This document shows, one piece after another, positions 50,532-58,959 of a DNA stretch of 64,000 nt; the first letter of the stretch is position 1, and each line of letters opens with the position of its first letter. The translations under genes were made by a program, and so were the position numbers. The notes under the pieces are model-generated. The model had not been told where the DNA came from. It was given only the letters and a program-made list of their open reading frames with translations, and did no database searches. Where the stretch lies: positions 62,001 through 126,000 of the forward strand of contig NZ_JBNPEO010000003.1 in assembly GCF_050490315.1 (NCBI RefSeq), in the 5' to 3' direction. This DNA comes from JBNPEO01 sp050490315 (GTDB lineage: Bacteria > Actinomycetota > Actinomycetes > Actinomycetales > Micrococcaceae).

Positions 50532-52034
50532 ATGGTGCCGGACCAGAACGTTCCCGTCCCGCGGCCACAGGCCGGCGGGCCGGAAGGCATGATGACTACT
50601 GTCTCAAGACGCCTTCTCGCCTCATGGCAGCGCAGTGAAGAATACGGCGTCTCGGCCGAGGCCATCGATCCCGTCTGGGCCGGGTCCGTGGCCGGTGACT
50701 CGCTGTTCTACCAGTGCGGCCAGGAGGTGCTCACCAGCCTGCATCAAACGCTGGCCAACGAGCCACTGAGCCTGATGCTCACCGACGCCAACGGGCTGGT
50801 CCTCAACCGGTTCAGCGGCGACACCTCACTGCTGCGGGCGCTCGACAAGGTCCATCTGGCTCCCGGTTTCGCGTTTTCCGAGCGGGAAGCGGGAACCAGC
50901 GGGCTGGGTATGGCGCTTGCGGACCGGACGCCGAGCCTGGTTCGTGCCGAGGAACACTTCAGCGCAAGCCTCCGGACGTACACCTGCGCTGCCGTGCCGG
51001 TGATCGATCCCCTCAGTGGACGCCTCGAGGGCAGCGTGAACATCACCACCTGGTCCAAGTCGTCTCCCGAGTTGCTCTTGGCTCTGGCCCAGTCGGCAGC
51101 GAGCAATACCGCTGCCCTCATGCTCGCAAAGTCGGGTGGCCACAGGCCGAAAGCGGGACCCAAGGGCGGCGTCTTCCGGGTCCAGCGGGGCCGGGTTGAG
51201 CCGGGTGCGGGAACGCTGCGCGCCATGTCCCCGGACTGGACGGAGGCACTGGACCGTGCGGCCTTGGCCCTTGCGACAAACAGAGTCGTGGCCGCCGTCG
51301 GAGAACCAGGCTCCGGGCGCGCCACCTTGCTGGGGCAGGCTATCCGACAGGCGCGCCCCGGGAGCCGCATCCTGTGTGCAGCAGCTCCGGAGCCTGAGGA
51401 CGTGGAGGCGTGGTTGTCGCTCTGGACGCCCGAGCTGGCCAAGCCCGATACCGCCGTGATCGTCGAAAACGTTGACCTCCTGCCCGCCTGGGCAGCGCAG
51501 GAGTTGAGCACCCGGGCTGCCGCCGCGGTTCAAACACTGCCTGCACCGGCCGGAAGCCCAGCCTCCATCACCTGGGCCATGACCGCGGAGGACCTGGGCG
51601 CCGTCCCGCAGCCGCTGGCCGCCTCGGTGGAAACCGTGGTGCCGGTGCCTGCCCTGCGCGAGCGACCTGCCGATGTAATGCCCCTGGCCAGGTACGCCGC
51701 CCGGCAAACGCGTATGCGTGAAGTGGATTTCACGGCCGCTGCCGAACACGCCCTGACCGGCTACGGGTGGCCAGGCAACGTGGACGAACTTTTCACCATG
51801 GTCAATGACGCGGCCATGCGGACGGAAATCATCGATGTGCGGCATCTGCCCTCCCGGCTCGTGGGACGTGCCGGGCCACACCTCACCCGGATCGAGGCCG
51901 TCGAGAGGGACGAGATCATCCGGTGCCTTTCCCGGCCCGGCATCACGGTGGCCGCGGCCGCCAACGAACTGGGACTGAGCAGGGCCACCATTTACCGCCG
52001 GATGGCCCGCCTCGGAATTACCGCGCCGAAGTAG
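50532..52034 (+). CDS. AcoR/MimR-type transcriptional regulator (GAF, degenerate AAA, Fis-HTH)
   Basis: The ATG at 50532 has AAGGAGGGCGGCG before it. The 500-residue protein has an N-terminal sensor region (residues about 60-200, GAF-like, with AGTSGLGMALADRTPSLV), a central NTPase-like region with P-loop GEPGSGRAT (Lys replaced by Arg) and no GAFTGA loop, and a C-terminal Fis-type HTH (AAAANELGLSRATIYRRMARLGI). Without GAFTGA it cannot act through sigma-54, which fits actinobacteria. It should activate the divergent operon in response to a substrate. Confidence 0.88.
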   Translation: MVPDQNVPVPRPQAGGPEGMMTTVSRRLLASWQRSEEYGVSAEAIDPVWAGSVAGDSLFYQCGQEVLTSLHQTLANEPLSLMLTDANGLVLNRFSGDTSLLRALDKVHLAPGFAFSEREAGTSGLGMALADRTPSLVRAEEHFSASLRTYTCAAVPVIDPLSGRLEGSVNITTWSKSSPELLLALAQSAASNTAALMLAKSGGHRPKAGPKGGVFRVQRGRVEPGAGTLRAMSPDWTEALDRAALALATNRVVAAVGEPGSGRATLLGQAIRQARPGSRILCAAAPEPEDVEAWLSLWTPELAKPDTAVIVENVDLLPAWAAQELSTRAAAAVQTLPAPAGSPASITWAMTAEDLGAVPQPLAASVETVVPVPALRERPADVMPLARYAARQTRMREVDFTAAAEHALTGYGWPGNVDELFTMVNDAAMRTEIIDVRHLPSRLVGRAGPHLTRIEAVERDEIIRCLSRPGITVAAAANELGLSRATIYRRMARLGITAPK

Positions 52035-52065
52035 GCCTGATCCGGGGCCCCTTGCCAAGGCGCGT

Positions 52066-52812
52066 TCAGGCCCCGAGCAGCTCCGCCAGTTCCGTAATGC
52101 TCGACGCTACGAGGTCCCAGTCACCTTGAGGGGCCAGGTCCGCCGTCTGGCCGGGGCCGTGTTCGGTGGGGCGGGCGATGAACGCCGTGGCCAGCCCGGC
52201 GGCGCGCGCCGCCCGCAGGTCATTGTTATGGGCCGCCGCCAGCATTACCTCACCCGGCTCAAGGTCCAGGAACTCCGTTGTCCGGAGGTAGGCCTGGGGC
52301 AACGGCTTGTAGGTGCCCGTCATGTCCGAACCGATGATCACATCCCACGGCAGGCCGGCGTTCCTGGCCATGTCCAGCAACAGTGAGGTGTTGCCATTGG
52401 ATAGCGGGCCCACGATGTAGTGGCGGCGGATTGCAGCGAGGCCCTCCACGCTGTCCGGCCACGCCGGCAGCCGGTGCCAGGATTTGTTCAGCTCCTCCAG
52501 GTTTTCCCTGGGCACCGGTGCCGGTTCGATGCCGTGCCGGCGGAGTGCCTCGTCAAGGTTTTCGCGGTGGAGGGTGTCCAGCTTGGTGAAGCTGCGCTTT
52601 CCGGAGCGGATGGCTTCCATGGCTGGCTGGTAGAGGGCCCGCCAGTGGTCGGCGAAGGCCTCGGCGTCGAGCGTATGCGCGTGTGCTGCCGCGAAAGCTG
52701 CCACCTCCCTTGCCACACCCGTGCGCCAGTCCACCACGGTCCCGAAGGTGTCGAAGAGGACGGCGTGCACCTGGCGCCCGGTTGAGGGTGAACGGTACGG
52801 CTGGAAACTCAT
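52066..52812 (-). CDS. HAD-superfamily hydrolase, haloacid dehalogenase type II
   Basis: The 248-residue protein shows HAD motif I VLFDTFGTVVDW (nucleophile Asp), a motif II region GPLSNGNTSLL, a Lys in GTYKPLPQAYLRT and motif IV-like LAAAHNNDLRAARAAGLATAFI, as in L-2-haloacid dehalogenases. These convert 2-halo acids to 2-hydroxy acids by an Asp ester; type II members in soil bacteria often have unknown physiological substrates. It is convergent with the regulator gene and divergent from the flavin reductase gene. Confidence 0.88.
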   Translation of the reverse strand: MSFQPYRSPSTGRQVHAVLFDTFGTVVDWRTGVAREVAAFAAAHAHTLDAEAFADHWRALYQPAMEAIRSGKRSFTKLDTLHRENLDEALRRHGIEPAPVPRENLEELNKSWHRLPAWPDSVEGLAAIRRHYIVGPLSNGNTSLLLDMARNAGLPWDVIIGSDMTGTYKPLPQAYLRTTEFLDLEPGEVMLAAAHNNDLRAARAAGLATAFIARPTEHGPGQTADLAPQGDWDLVASSITELAELLGA

Positions 52813-52854
52813 GTGCGTGTCCTTCCTGTCTGCGGCGCCGGTTAGTCTGGCAGC

Positions 52855-53475
52855 ATGCGAACTGATTTCAGTCCCTCAGCGACGTCCGCCCGTGATTTCT
52901 ACCGGCTGCTCACCGCTGTGGTGGTGCCCCGGCCCATCGCGTGGGTTTCGAGTGTCTCCCCGGAAGGCATCGACAACGTGGCCCCGCACTCCTTCTTCAC
53001 CGTAGCGTCAACCAATCCGCCCATCGTGCAGTTCACGTCGGTGGGGGAGAAGGATTCGCTCCGCAACATCACCGCGTCCGGCGAATTCGTGGTCAACCTG
53101 GCCCCGGCCGCACTCCTGGAAGAGGTCAACGCCACCGGCACCAACTTCCCGCCGGAGACCAGCGAGTTCGACGCCGCCGGCCTGACCCGGGAGCCGAGCC
53201 TCACCGTGGCCGCGCCCCGGGTCAAGGAATCACCGGCGGTGCTTGAATGCCGTCTCCACTCCGTGCTGCCGATAGGGGACTCGACCCTGGTTTTCGGCGA
53301 AGTCACCCATGCCGCCGTGAGCGAAGAAGTGCTGGACGGCAGCCACCCGCGCATCGATCTGCTGGAGCCACTGGCCCGGCTGGGCCTGGATGAGTGGGGT
53401 ACCCTCGGCGAAATCCAGGACCTCGGCCGGATCCGGCTGAAGGACTGGCCGGGCGACTTCCGGCCCAAGGACTAG
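52855..53475 (+). CDS. Flavin reductase-like domain protein (DIM6/NTAB family)
   Basis: The 206-residue protein has the split-barrel flavin-binding pattern: FYRLLTAVVVPRPIAWVSSVSPEGIDNVAPHSFF, VASTNPPIVQFTSVGEKDSLRNI and EFVVNLAPAALLEEV. Members bind FMN and either supply reduced flavin or act directly on substrates. It is divergent from the HAD gene with a 42-base gap. No partner monooxygenase is visible in the window. Confidence 0.88.
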   Translation: MRTDFSPSATSARDFYRLLTAVVVPRPIAWVSSVSPEGIDNVAPHSFFTVASTNPPIVQFTSVGEKDSLRNITASGEFVVNLAPAALLEEVNATGTNFPPETSEFDAAGLTREPSLTVAAPRVKESPAVLECRLHSVLPIGDSTLVFGEVTHAAVSEEVLDGSHPRIDLLEPLARLGLDEWGTLGEIQDLGRIRLKDWPGDFRPKD

Positions 53476-53511
53476 GGCCGGCCGGCCCGCCCTGCCCGTG
53501 CAAGGGGAAAG

Positions 53512-53554
53512 ACAAAGGAAAGGGACGCCCGGCGAGGACGTCCCTTTCCCTTGT
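53512..53554. terminator. Bidirectional terminator-like hairpin
   Basis: Arms ACAAAGGAAAGGGACG (53512-53527) and its complement with one mismatch (53539-53554) lie between the convergent flavin reductase and transporter genes. Confidence 0.65.
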
Positions 53555-53567
53555 CCGCCCGGGGCTC

Positions 53568-54950
53568 TTAGCCGAGGCCGAGCTGGACGAAGACGAACCA
53601 GACGAGGAGCGGCACCACACCGATCATCGCGATGGCCCATAGCAGCAGGGCACGGAAGAACATCCGCTCGTCCTTGGGCTGGGCGCTCGCCATCAGCAGG
53701 GCCCCGCTGGTGGACATGGGGCTGACGTCAACCACGGAGGAGCTGATGGCGATGGCCGTCACCACTCCCACGGGGGTGAGCAGCGGGTCCATGGCGATGG
53801 GCACGACCACGGGGCTGATGACACCGAGGGTTCCGGTGGTGGAGGCGAACGCTGACACGATGGCCACCACGTAGCTGGCGATCAGCGCAGCGAGGGAGCT
53901 GTTGCCCAGGCCTGCGATGCCTTCCTGGAGCTCCTTCAGCGCACCCATCTTCTCCAGCATGCCCACGTAGGTGACGATGCCGGTGACCAGGATGATGGCC
54001 GACCACGGCATGCTTTCCACCGCCGGCTTCTGCACGTTGGAGTCCAGGACGATCAGGACCGCGGCGATCACCAGCGAGGCCACTCCCACATCAAGTCCCA
54101 GGACGGTGGTGAGCACCAGCAGGGAAGCGATGCCCGCCAGCGTGAGGATACGCATGGGGGTTGCGGCCACCTTCACCGGGCCGGTTTTGGTTCCGGTGGC
54201 CGCAATGGTCTGTGCCGGTGCGGTGAGGACGGCCGTTCCGGCGCCGCCGGGACCCGAAACACTGCCACCTGAGGGGGCGTCAGCGCCGTCGTCGTTCTTC
54301 ATGGCATTGCCGCCGTCCGCCTGACGCGCCTCCGCCCTGGCTGCCCGGCGCTTCATGATGGCCTGCACCAGGGCGTAGGCGATCACGGCCAGGATGGCGT
54401 TGAAGATAAAGCAGTACGCATAGAGCTTGAAGGAATCGCCAGAAGCGCCGGCACCGTCCAGCATTTTGTTGCCCAGGACGCCGAAGGGGTTAACGGGAGA
54501 GAACGCGCCGGCGTTCGCGCCCTGGACGATGACCAGGCCCATAGCCAGGGTGCTGATGCCGAACCGCGCGCCCAGTGCCAGGCCCACCGGGGCGACGATG
54601 GCGATGGCGGCCGGCGTGAAGGCGCCGGCGGAAGCCAGGGCTGCGGTCAGCAGGAACATCAGGATAGGGACCAGGATTTTCCGGTCGCCGGCGAGCCGTT
54701 CCGCCCAATACGCGAGCAGGTCGATGGTGCCGTTGATCCGCACGATAGCGAAGAGCAGGGTGGCGCCCACCAGGATGAAGAACAGTCCGGCGGGGAACTG
54801 TCCGATGACATCCTTGATGGACATCCCGGCCAGGAGGGTGCCCACGCCGAACGCGGCGACCGTGGCCAGCAGCCCGGCGTTGATCTTGGTGAAGGAACCG
54901 ACGGCGAAGGCCGCCACCAGCACCAGGAACGCTATGAGTGAGAGCGACAT
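53568..54950 (-). CDS. MatC-type dicarboxylate carrier (SLC13/ion-transporter superfamily)
   Basis: The 460-residue protein has about 12 membrane segments. The N-terminal 140 residues match the dicarboxylate carrier MatC N-terminal domain (FTKINAGLLATVAAFGVGTLLAG, GLFFILVGATLLFAIVRINGT). A hydrophilic Gly/Asp-rich loop of about 50 residues (near 205-265) splits the two halves. Followed upstream in the same transcript by maleate isomerase, it most likely imports maleate, malonate or a similar dicarboxylate. Confidence 0.87.
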   Translation of the reverse strand: MSLSLIAFLVLVAAFAVGSFTKINAGLLATVAAFGVGTLLAGMSIKDVIGQFPAGLFFILVGATLLFAIVRINGTIDLLAYWAERLAGDRKILVPILMFLLTAALASAGAFTPAAIAIVAPVGLALGARFGISTLAMGLVIVQGANAGAFSPVNPFGVLGNKMLDGAGASGDSFKLYAYCFIFNAILAVIAYALVQAIMKRRAARAEARQADGGNAMKNDDGADAPSGGSVSGPGGAGTAVLTAPAQTIAATGTKTGPVKVAATPMRILTLAGIASLLVLTTVLGLDVGVASLVIAAVLIVLDSNVQKPAVESMPWSAIILVTGIVTYVGMLEKMGALKELQEGIAGLGNSSLAALIASYVVAIVSAFASTTGTLGVISPVVVPIAMDPLLTPVGVVTAIAISSSVVDVSPMSTSGALLMASAQPKDERMFFRALLLWAIAMIGVVPLLVWFVFVQLGLG

Positions 54951-54962
54951 GGTGCCCGCCGC

Positions 54963-55781
54963 CTATGCGTTCGCCGGGGCGGGGACGCCGGCGCCGGACA
55001 GCAGGCTGCCCGCTCCGGTGATGGCGGGCTGGTGGCCCAGCGCCTTGAGGATCTCGTACGTGGTGGCCGTGGCCGCCGTGATGACGGGGAGCCCCAGCTC
55101 GTCCTCCACTGCCTGGACCGCGGCGAGCGAAGGCATCTGGACACAGGCGGAAAGGACGACGGCGTCTGCGCCTTCGCGCTGCAGGCTGCGGGCCAGTGCG
55201 GGCAGGTTCTGCGGGTCAAGGCAGCCAACCTCGAGGTTGTCCGCAACTTCGAGGCTGATGGCGTCCAGCACCGTGATGCCCGAGCCCTCGATGTAGTCCA
55301 CCACCATCTTGGTCAGCGGCTTCATGTAGGGGGTGATCATGGCGACCTTCTGGGCACCGATTTCGTGCAGGGTCCGGACCAGGGCGCCGGCGCTGCTGGT
55401 GACCGGGGCCGGGTGTCCGTTGCCGGCGGCGGCGTCGGCGATGACCTTTTCGGAGCCCTCGTGGGCTTCGGGGCCCTGGGCCATGACGGCCACCAGGCAG
55501 GCGTAGGCGATGACGTCCACGTCGGCGTCGGAGACCGCTTCGGCGCACTGCGCTGCCTTGCCCACCATGGCCAGCAGTTCTTCCCTGGTGACCTTCTTCA
55601 TGCCGGCGCGGGCGGAGTGGAAGGTGTACTTGTGGCCGGTGGCCTCGGCCTGGCGCCGGAACAGTTCCGGCAGTTCGGTCTCCATGGTGGTGTTGGAGCT
55701 GGGGACGATCAGTCCAACCCGGCTCATCCCGGGGCGCTTGGGCTCGGGGGCTGTTTCACAGGTGATTGCGGGGGTGCTCAT
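54963..55781 (-). CDS. Maleate cis-trans isomerase (Asp/Glu racemase superfamily)
   Basis: The 272-residue protein has GLIVPSSNTTMETELPELF (substrate-binding Asn) and the two active-site cysteines in IAYACLVAVM (Cys95) and VLSACVQMPS (Cys213). Their spacing of 118 residues equals that of Cys76/Cys194 in the Nocardia farcinica enzyme. It converts maleate to fumarate without cofactor. It is the first gene of a two-gene operon with the MatC-type carrier (12-base gap). It connects to nicotinate-type or maleate catabolism and delivers fumarate to the TCA cycle. Confidence 0.9.
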   Translation of the reverse strand: MSTPAITCETAPEPKRPGMSRVGLIVPSSNTTMETELPELFRRQAEATGHKYTFHSARAGMKKVTREELLAMVGKAAQCAEAVSDADVDVIAYACLVAVMAQGPEAHEGSEKVIADAAAGNGHPAPVTSSAGALVRTLHEIGAQKVAMITPYMKPLTKMVVDYIEGSGITVLDAISLEVADNLEVGCLDPQNLPALARSLQREGADAVVLSACVQMPSLAAVQAVEDELGLPVITAATATTYEILKALGHQPAITGAGSLLSGAGVPAPANA

Positions 55782-55818
55782 GGATTCTCCACGTCGTTGT
55801 GTTGGGGATTTGCGAGTA

Positions 55819-55853
55819 AACCCATAAAGTGGGTTCTAATCCCATGATGTGGG
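55819..55853. promoter_or_regulatory. Two tandem operator dyads in the maleate isomerase-IclR divergon
   Basis: AACCCATAAAGTGGGTT (55819-55835) and CCCATGATGTGGG (55841-55853) are both palindromes with the half-site CCCA-N5-TGGG. Their centres are 20 bases apart, about two helical turns, consistent with two regulator dimers on one face of the DNA. Confidence 0.75.
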
Positions 55854-55950
55854 TCACTTTGATGGGATGTCAAATGGATCACATGCTGGGACGGCTCCCT
55901 GCTCACTAAGCTGGAGGCTGGCGGAAACAGATTGAAAGGGTGTTCGGACA

Positions 55951-56736
55951 GTGGCGAAGGAACCGGGAGCTGGGGCCTCGCCCCTGTTGGTCCTGCACAA
56001 GGTGGCGGAGATTCTGGACTGCTTTTCCGTGGAGGAGCCCGAGCCGACGCTGCAGCAGATCATCCGCAAAACCGGGCTGCCGTCCAGCACGTGCCAGCGG
56101 TTGGTCCAGAACATGCTCCGCGAGGGATTCCTGGACCGCGACGGCGACCGGTACCGGATCGGCATCGGCCTGGTCCGCTGGGCTACCCCCGGGACGTTCG
56201 GGCTGGACGTGGTCCGGCTGGTGAAGCCGGTCCTGCAGCAGCTGCGCGACGAAACCGGCGAAACTGCCTGCCTGTACGTCCGGGACGGGGCCTTCCGGAC
56301 CATCGTTGCCGTGGCCGAGACGCGGCACGTTGTGATGCGGCCGTTCATGGTGGGCATGGTCATGCCGTTGCACGCAGGCGCCCCGGGCAAGGTGTTCCTG
56401 GCATTCGACCCCGGAGCCTGGGACGCCTTGGACCAGCAGGGGCTCGAGGGCTTTACGGCCGATACGCCGGTGTCAATGGAGACGCTCAGGCAGCAGGCGG
56501 CCGTTGCACGCGAGCAGGGTTTCTTTGCGGCCTTCGGGGAACGCAACCAGGACGTGGGCTCCATCAGCGCGCCCGTTTTCGACCATACTGGGCGGCTTGC
56601 ATGTGCCGTGGGCCTGGGGTTCCCTACCCAGCGGATCGGGCCTGCCGACGTTGAACGGCTGGGGCCGGTGGTGGCCCGGGCGGGACTGGAGGCCAGCCGT
56701 GCATTGGGGTACGACAGCAGTCAAGCCGCCGGGTGA
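55951..56736 (+). CDS. IclR family transcriptional regulator
   Basis: A GTG start at 55951 follows GAAAGGGTG. The 261-residue protein has the N-terminal winged helix (VLHKVAEILDCFSVEEPEPTLQQIIRKTGLPSSTCQRLVQNMLREGFLDRDG) and an IclR effector domain (RDETGETACLYVRDG, PLHAGAPGKVFLAF, FGERNQDVGSISAPVFDHTG). It is divergent from maleate isomerase with two palindromes between, so it most likely controls that operon in response to the dicarboxylate. Confidence 0.92.
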   Translation: MAKEPGAGASPLLVLHKVAEILDCFSVEEPEPTLQQIIRKTGLPSSTCQRLVQNMLREGFLDRDGDRYRIGIGLVRWATPGTFGLDVVRLVKPVLQQLRDETGETACLYVRDGAFRTIVAVAETRHVVMRPFMVGMVMPLHAGAPGKVFLAFDPGAWDALDQQGLEGFTADTPVSMETLRQQAAVAREQGFFAAFGERNQDVGSISAPVFDHTGRLACAVGLGFPTQRIGPADVERLGPVVARAGLEASRALGYDSSQAAG

Positions 56737-56740
56737 CCAC

Positions 56741-57523
56741 CTAGGACTGGAACTGCTGCATCACCGAGAGGTGCCCGGCCCGGGCCGAAACCAGGCACTT
56801 GGCCAGGTAGAAGGGCCGGTTGGCGTTCCGGACGTACTGCGTCAGGACCAGCACCGGGTCCGACGGGCGCAGATCCAGCAGCTTCGCCCCGCTGGGGCCC
56901 ACCTGGCTGAGGCTGATCTGGCACTCGCCCGGCCCGGCCAGCCTGCCCAGCTGCTTGGTGAGCGCGGCAAGCAGGGTGGCGCCGCCGTCGTCCTCTATCT
57001 CAAGGGGCGCGGCGGCACCCTTGCCGACGCTGACCGGCTGGGCGGTGACGTTTTCCTGCAGGTGGGCGATGGCCTCGCCGTCACGGATCAGGACGGATTC
57101 CCAGAGCCAGCAGTCGGTGCCCGGCTCGACGCCGATGCCCGGGGCGACAAATTCGGAGGCCGCCTGCCGGACCACCTGGATGCCCTTGACCTCCACCTTC
57201 TGGCCGGGGCTGGCGAGGACGTCCTCGAACGGCTGGATGCGTTCGATGCCGATCCGGGGGAGAGTGTCCGAGACGAAGCGTCCGACGCCGCGCCTGGCCC
57301 TGATCAGGCCGTCCTCCTCGAGCAGCATGAGGGCTTCGCGGACCACGGTGCGGCTGACCTTCATGTCCGTGCCGAGTTCGGTTTCGGTGGGGATCATGGA
57401 GCCGGGCGTGAGGAGGCCGTTGCGGATGGCTTCGGCGATGCGCGAGTACACCGCCACGCGCAGCGGCGCGCCGGGCTGGGCGGCCACCGGCTGGGACAGG
57501 AACCGGACGGCGTCCTGGTGCAC
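56741..57523 (-). CDS. GntR family regulator with UTRA domain
   Basis: A GTG start at 57523 is chosen because GCGAGG lies before it and because the upstream extension of the frame is Arg/Pro-rich shadow sequence. The 260-residue product has a GntR winged helix (LRVAVYSRIAEAIRNGLLTPGSMIPTETELGTDMKVSRTVVREALMLLEEDGLIRARRGVGRFV) and a UTRA-type effector domain (WESVLIRDGEAIAHLQENV, LVLTQYVRNANRPFYLAKCLV). It converges on IclR with four bases between stops. Its target is not evident; the LacI region beside it is one option. Confidence 0.9.
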   Translation of the reverse strand: MHQDAVRFLSQPVAAQPGAPLRVAVYSRIAEAIRNGLLTPGSMIPTETELGTDMKVSRTVVREALMLLEEDGLIRARRGVGRFVSDTLPRIGIERIQPFEDVLASPGQKVEVKGIQVVRQAASEFVAPGIGVEPGTDCWLWESVLIRDGEAIAHLQENVTAQPVSVGKGAAAPLEIEDDGGATLLAALTKQLGRLAGPGECQISLSQVGPSGAKLLDLRPSDPVLVLTQYVRNANRPFYLAKCLVSARAGHLSVMQQFQS

Positions 57524-57640
57524 GTTTAGCCTCGCTTTTGGTTGGTTTCTTCTGGGATTCCAGCCTACTTCAGCGTCTGATGCGTTTGTTGGACAAGCGG
57601 CGTCCGCAGGTCTTAGCGCTGCTGGTACCAGTGCGTGTGG

Positions 57641-57675
57641 AGGACGACGGCGGGAGGCGGGTGCCGCCGTCGTCC
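57641..57675. terminator. Hairpin after the lacI-type gene; right copy of the 35-base repeat
   Basis: GGACGACGGCGG (57642-57653) pairs perfectly with 57664-57675 around a 10-base loop. The segment 57641-57675 is 33/35 identical to 45664-45698. It lies just past the end of the LacI gene on the minus strand. Confidence 0.75.
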
Positions 57676-57680
57676 CCCTC

Positions 57681-58748
57681 CTACTTGGGGGAGGTGGCCT
57701 GGCGGGCGCTGTCGCGGACAACAAGGGTGGGCGCGATCGGGGTGCGGTCCACCTCCCGCCCTTCCATGGCACCAAGGAGCACTTCCATGCTCATGAGCGC
57801 TAACGCCGTGAAGTCCTGGCGAACAGTGGTCAGGGGAGGCAGGAAATAGTCTGAACCTTCGATGTCGTCGAAACCCACCACGCTCACGTCGTCCGGGACC
57901 TTGATCCCATTTTCCGCGAAGGCCCGTATCAGCCCGAGAGCCGTGTGGTCGCTGGCGGCGAAGATCGCCTGGGGCACCTTCTGTTCCCGCACGAGTTGGA
58001 GCGCGGTCTCGTAAGCCCACCGGGGGCTCCAATCGCCTTCGAGGCACAGCCCTGGTGTAAGCCCGGCGTCGCGCAGCGCGGCTTCCCACCCGCGTTTGCG
58101 GACCCGGCCGTCGAACCAGTCCATGGAGCCGGCGAAGTGCGCGATGTCGGTGTGGCCCAGGTCTATCAGGTGCTGGGTGGCCAGCCGTGCGCCCAACTCC
58201 TGGTTCTCTGAGTATGAGAAGACGTTGGGAGTCGATGATGCTCCTGCCGCGATCATCTCCACCGGTACACGGCACGAGGCATTCCATACGGCTGCGGCCA
58301 TCTCCACCACGGGGGCGATGACGATGATTCCCCCCACGCCGGTGTCGTCCAGGGTGTCCAGGGCGGCCTGGACCGACTCTCCGTAGGGCCGCTCAACGCT
58401 GATGACGGTTGTGGCGTAACCCTTCCTGCGTGCAATGTTCTCGAGGGCCATGAGCGTCCCCACCGGGCCGAACCGCGGGGAGCCGTCGGAAAGTATGCCG
58501 ATGGAGGTGGACCGGCTGGTGACGAGCGCCGTGGCTGCCCGGTTCCTGCGGTACCCGATGTCCTTGATCACCTGCAGGACCCGTTGCCGCGTTGCCGCAC
58601 TCACGTCCGGTGCGTCGTTGAGGACCCGCGAGACCGTGCCGAAGGAGACGCCGGCCATGCTCGCCACGTCGTTGATGGTGGGCTTCCGGCGCCGTGAGGC
58701 TTCCGGCATTCTCCCGTTCGCCTCACGGGGAACAGTTGTGCCTGCCAT
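57681..58748 (-). CDS. LacI family transcriptional regulator
   Basis: The ATG at 58748 (MAGTTVPREANG) follows ACAGGAGTGGGC. The 355-residue protein has the LacI HTH (PTINDVASMAGVSFGTVSRVLNDAPDVSAATRQRVLQVIKDIGY) and the hinge, then a periplasmic-binding-protein-like sensor (IGILSDGSPRFGPVGTLMALE, FAASDHTALGLIRAFAENGIKVPDDVSVVGFDDIE). It is divergent from the sugar ABC operon, whose promoter carries three LacI-type palindromes, so it should repress it until a sugar ligand is present. Confidence 0.95.
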   Translation of the reverse strand: MAGTTVPREANGRMPEASRRRKPTINDVASMAGVSFGTVSRVLNDAPDVSAATRQRVLQVIKDIGYRRNRAATALVTSRSTSIGILSDGSPRFGPVGTLMALENIARRKGYATTVISVERPYGESVQAALDTLDDTGVGGIIVIAPVVEMAAAVWNASCRVPVEMIAAGASSTPNVFSYSENQELGARLATQHLIDLGHTDIAHFAGSMDWFDGRVRKRGWEAALRDAGLTPGLCLEGDWSPRWAYETALQLVREQKVPQAIFAASDHTALGLIRAFAENGIKVPDDVSVVGFDDIEGSDYFLPPLTTVRQDFTALALMSMEVLLGAMEGREVDRTPIAPTLVVRDSARQATSPK

Positions 58749-58855
58749 GCCCACTCCTGTCTTGCACGTTGGTTGGAACCTTTCGGGTTCCGTGCCTTTC
58801 GATCTTACGTCGGACCGTACCCCCGTATCCGTTGGAATAACTGTCCATGTGACCG

Positions 58856-58926
58856 TTGACACGTAACACCGTAAACGTTTACGATGATGTCCGTAAACGT
58901 TTACGAACGCTTCGTGAACGTTTACG
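58856..58926 (+). promoter_or_regulatory. Promoter with three tandem LacI operators
   Basis: A TTGACA -35 box (58856-58861) is followed by palindromes CGTAAACGTTTACG at 58870-58883 and 58892-58905 and the near-copy CGTGAACGTTTACG at 58913-58926. Centres are 22 and 21 bases apart, about two helical turns each. The first overlaps the spacer/-10 region; the others lie downstream of the start site, as expected for tight repression. Confidence 0.85.
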
Positions 58927-58959
58927 CAGCCACACATTTCAATGAAGAAAGGGAGCGCG

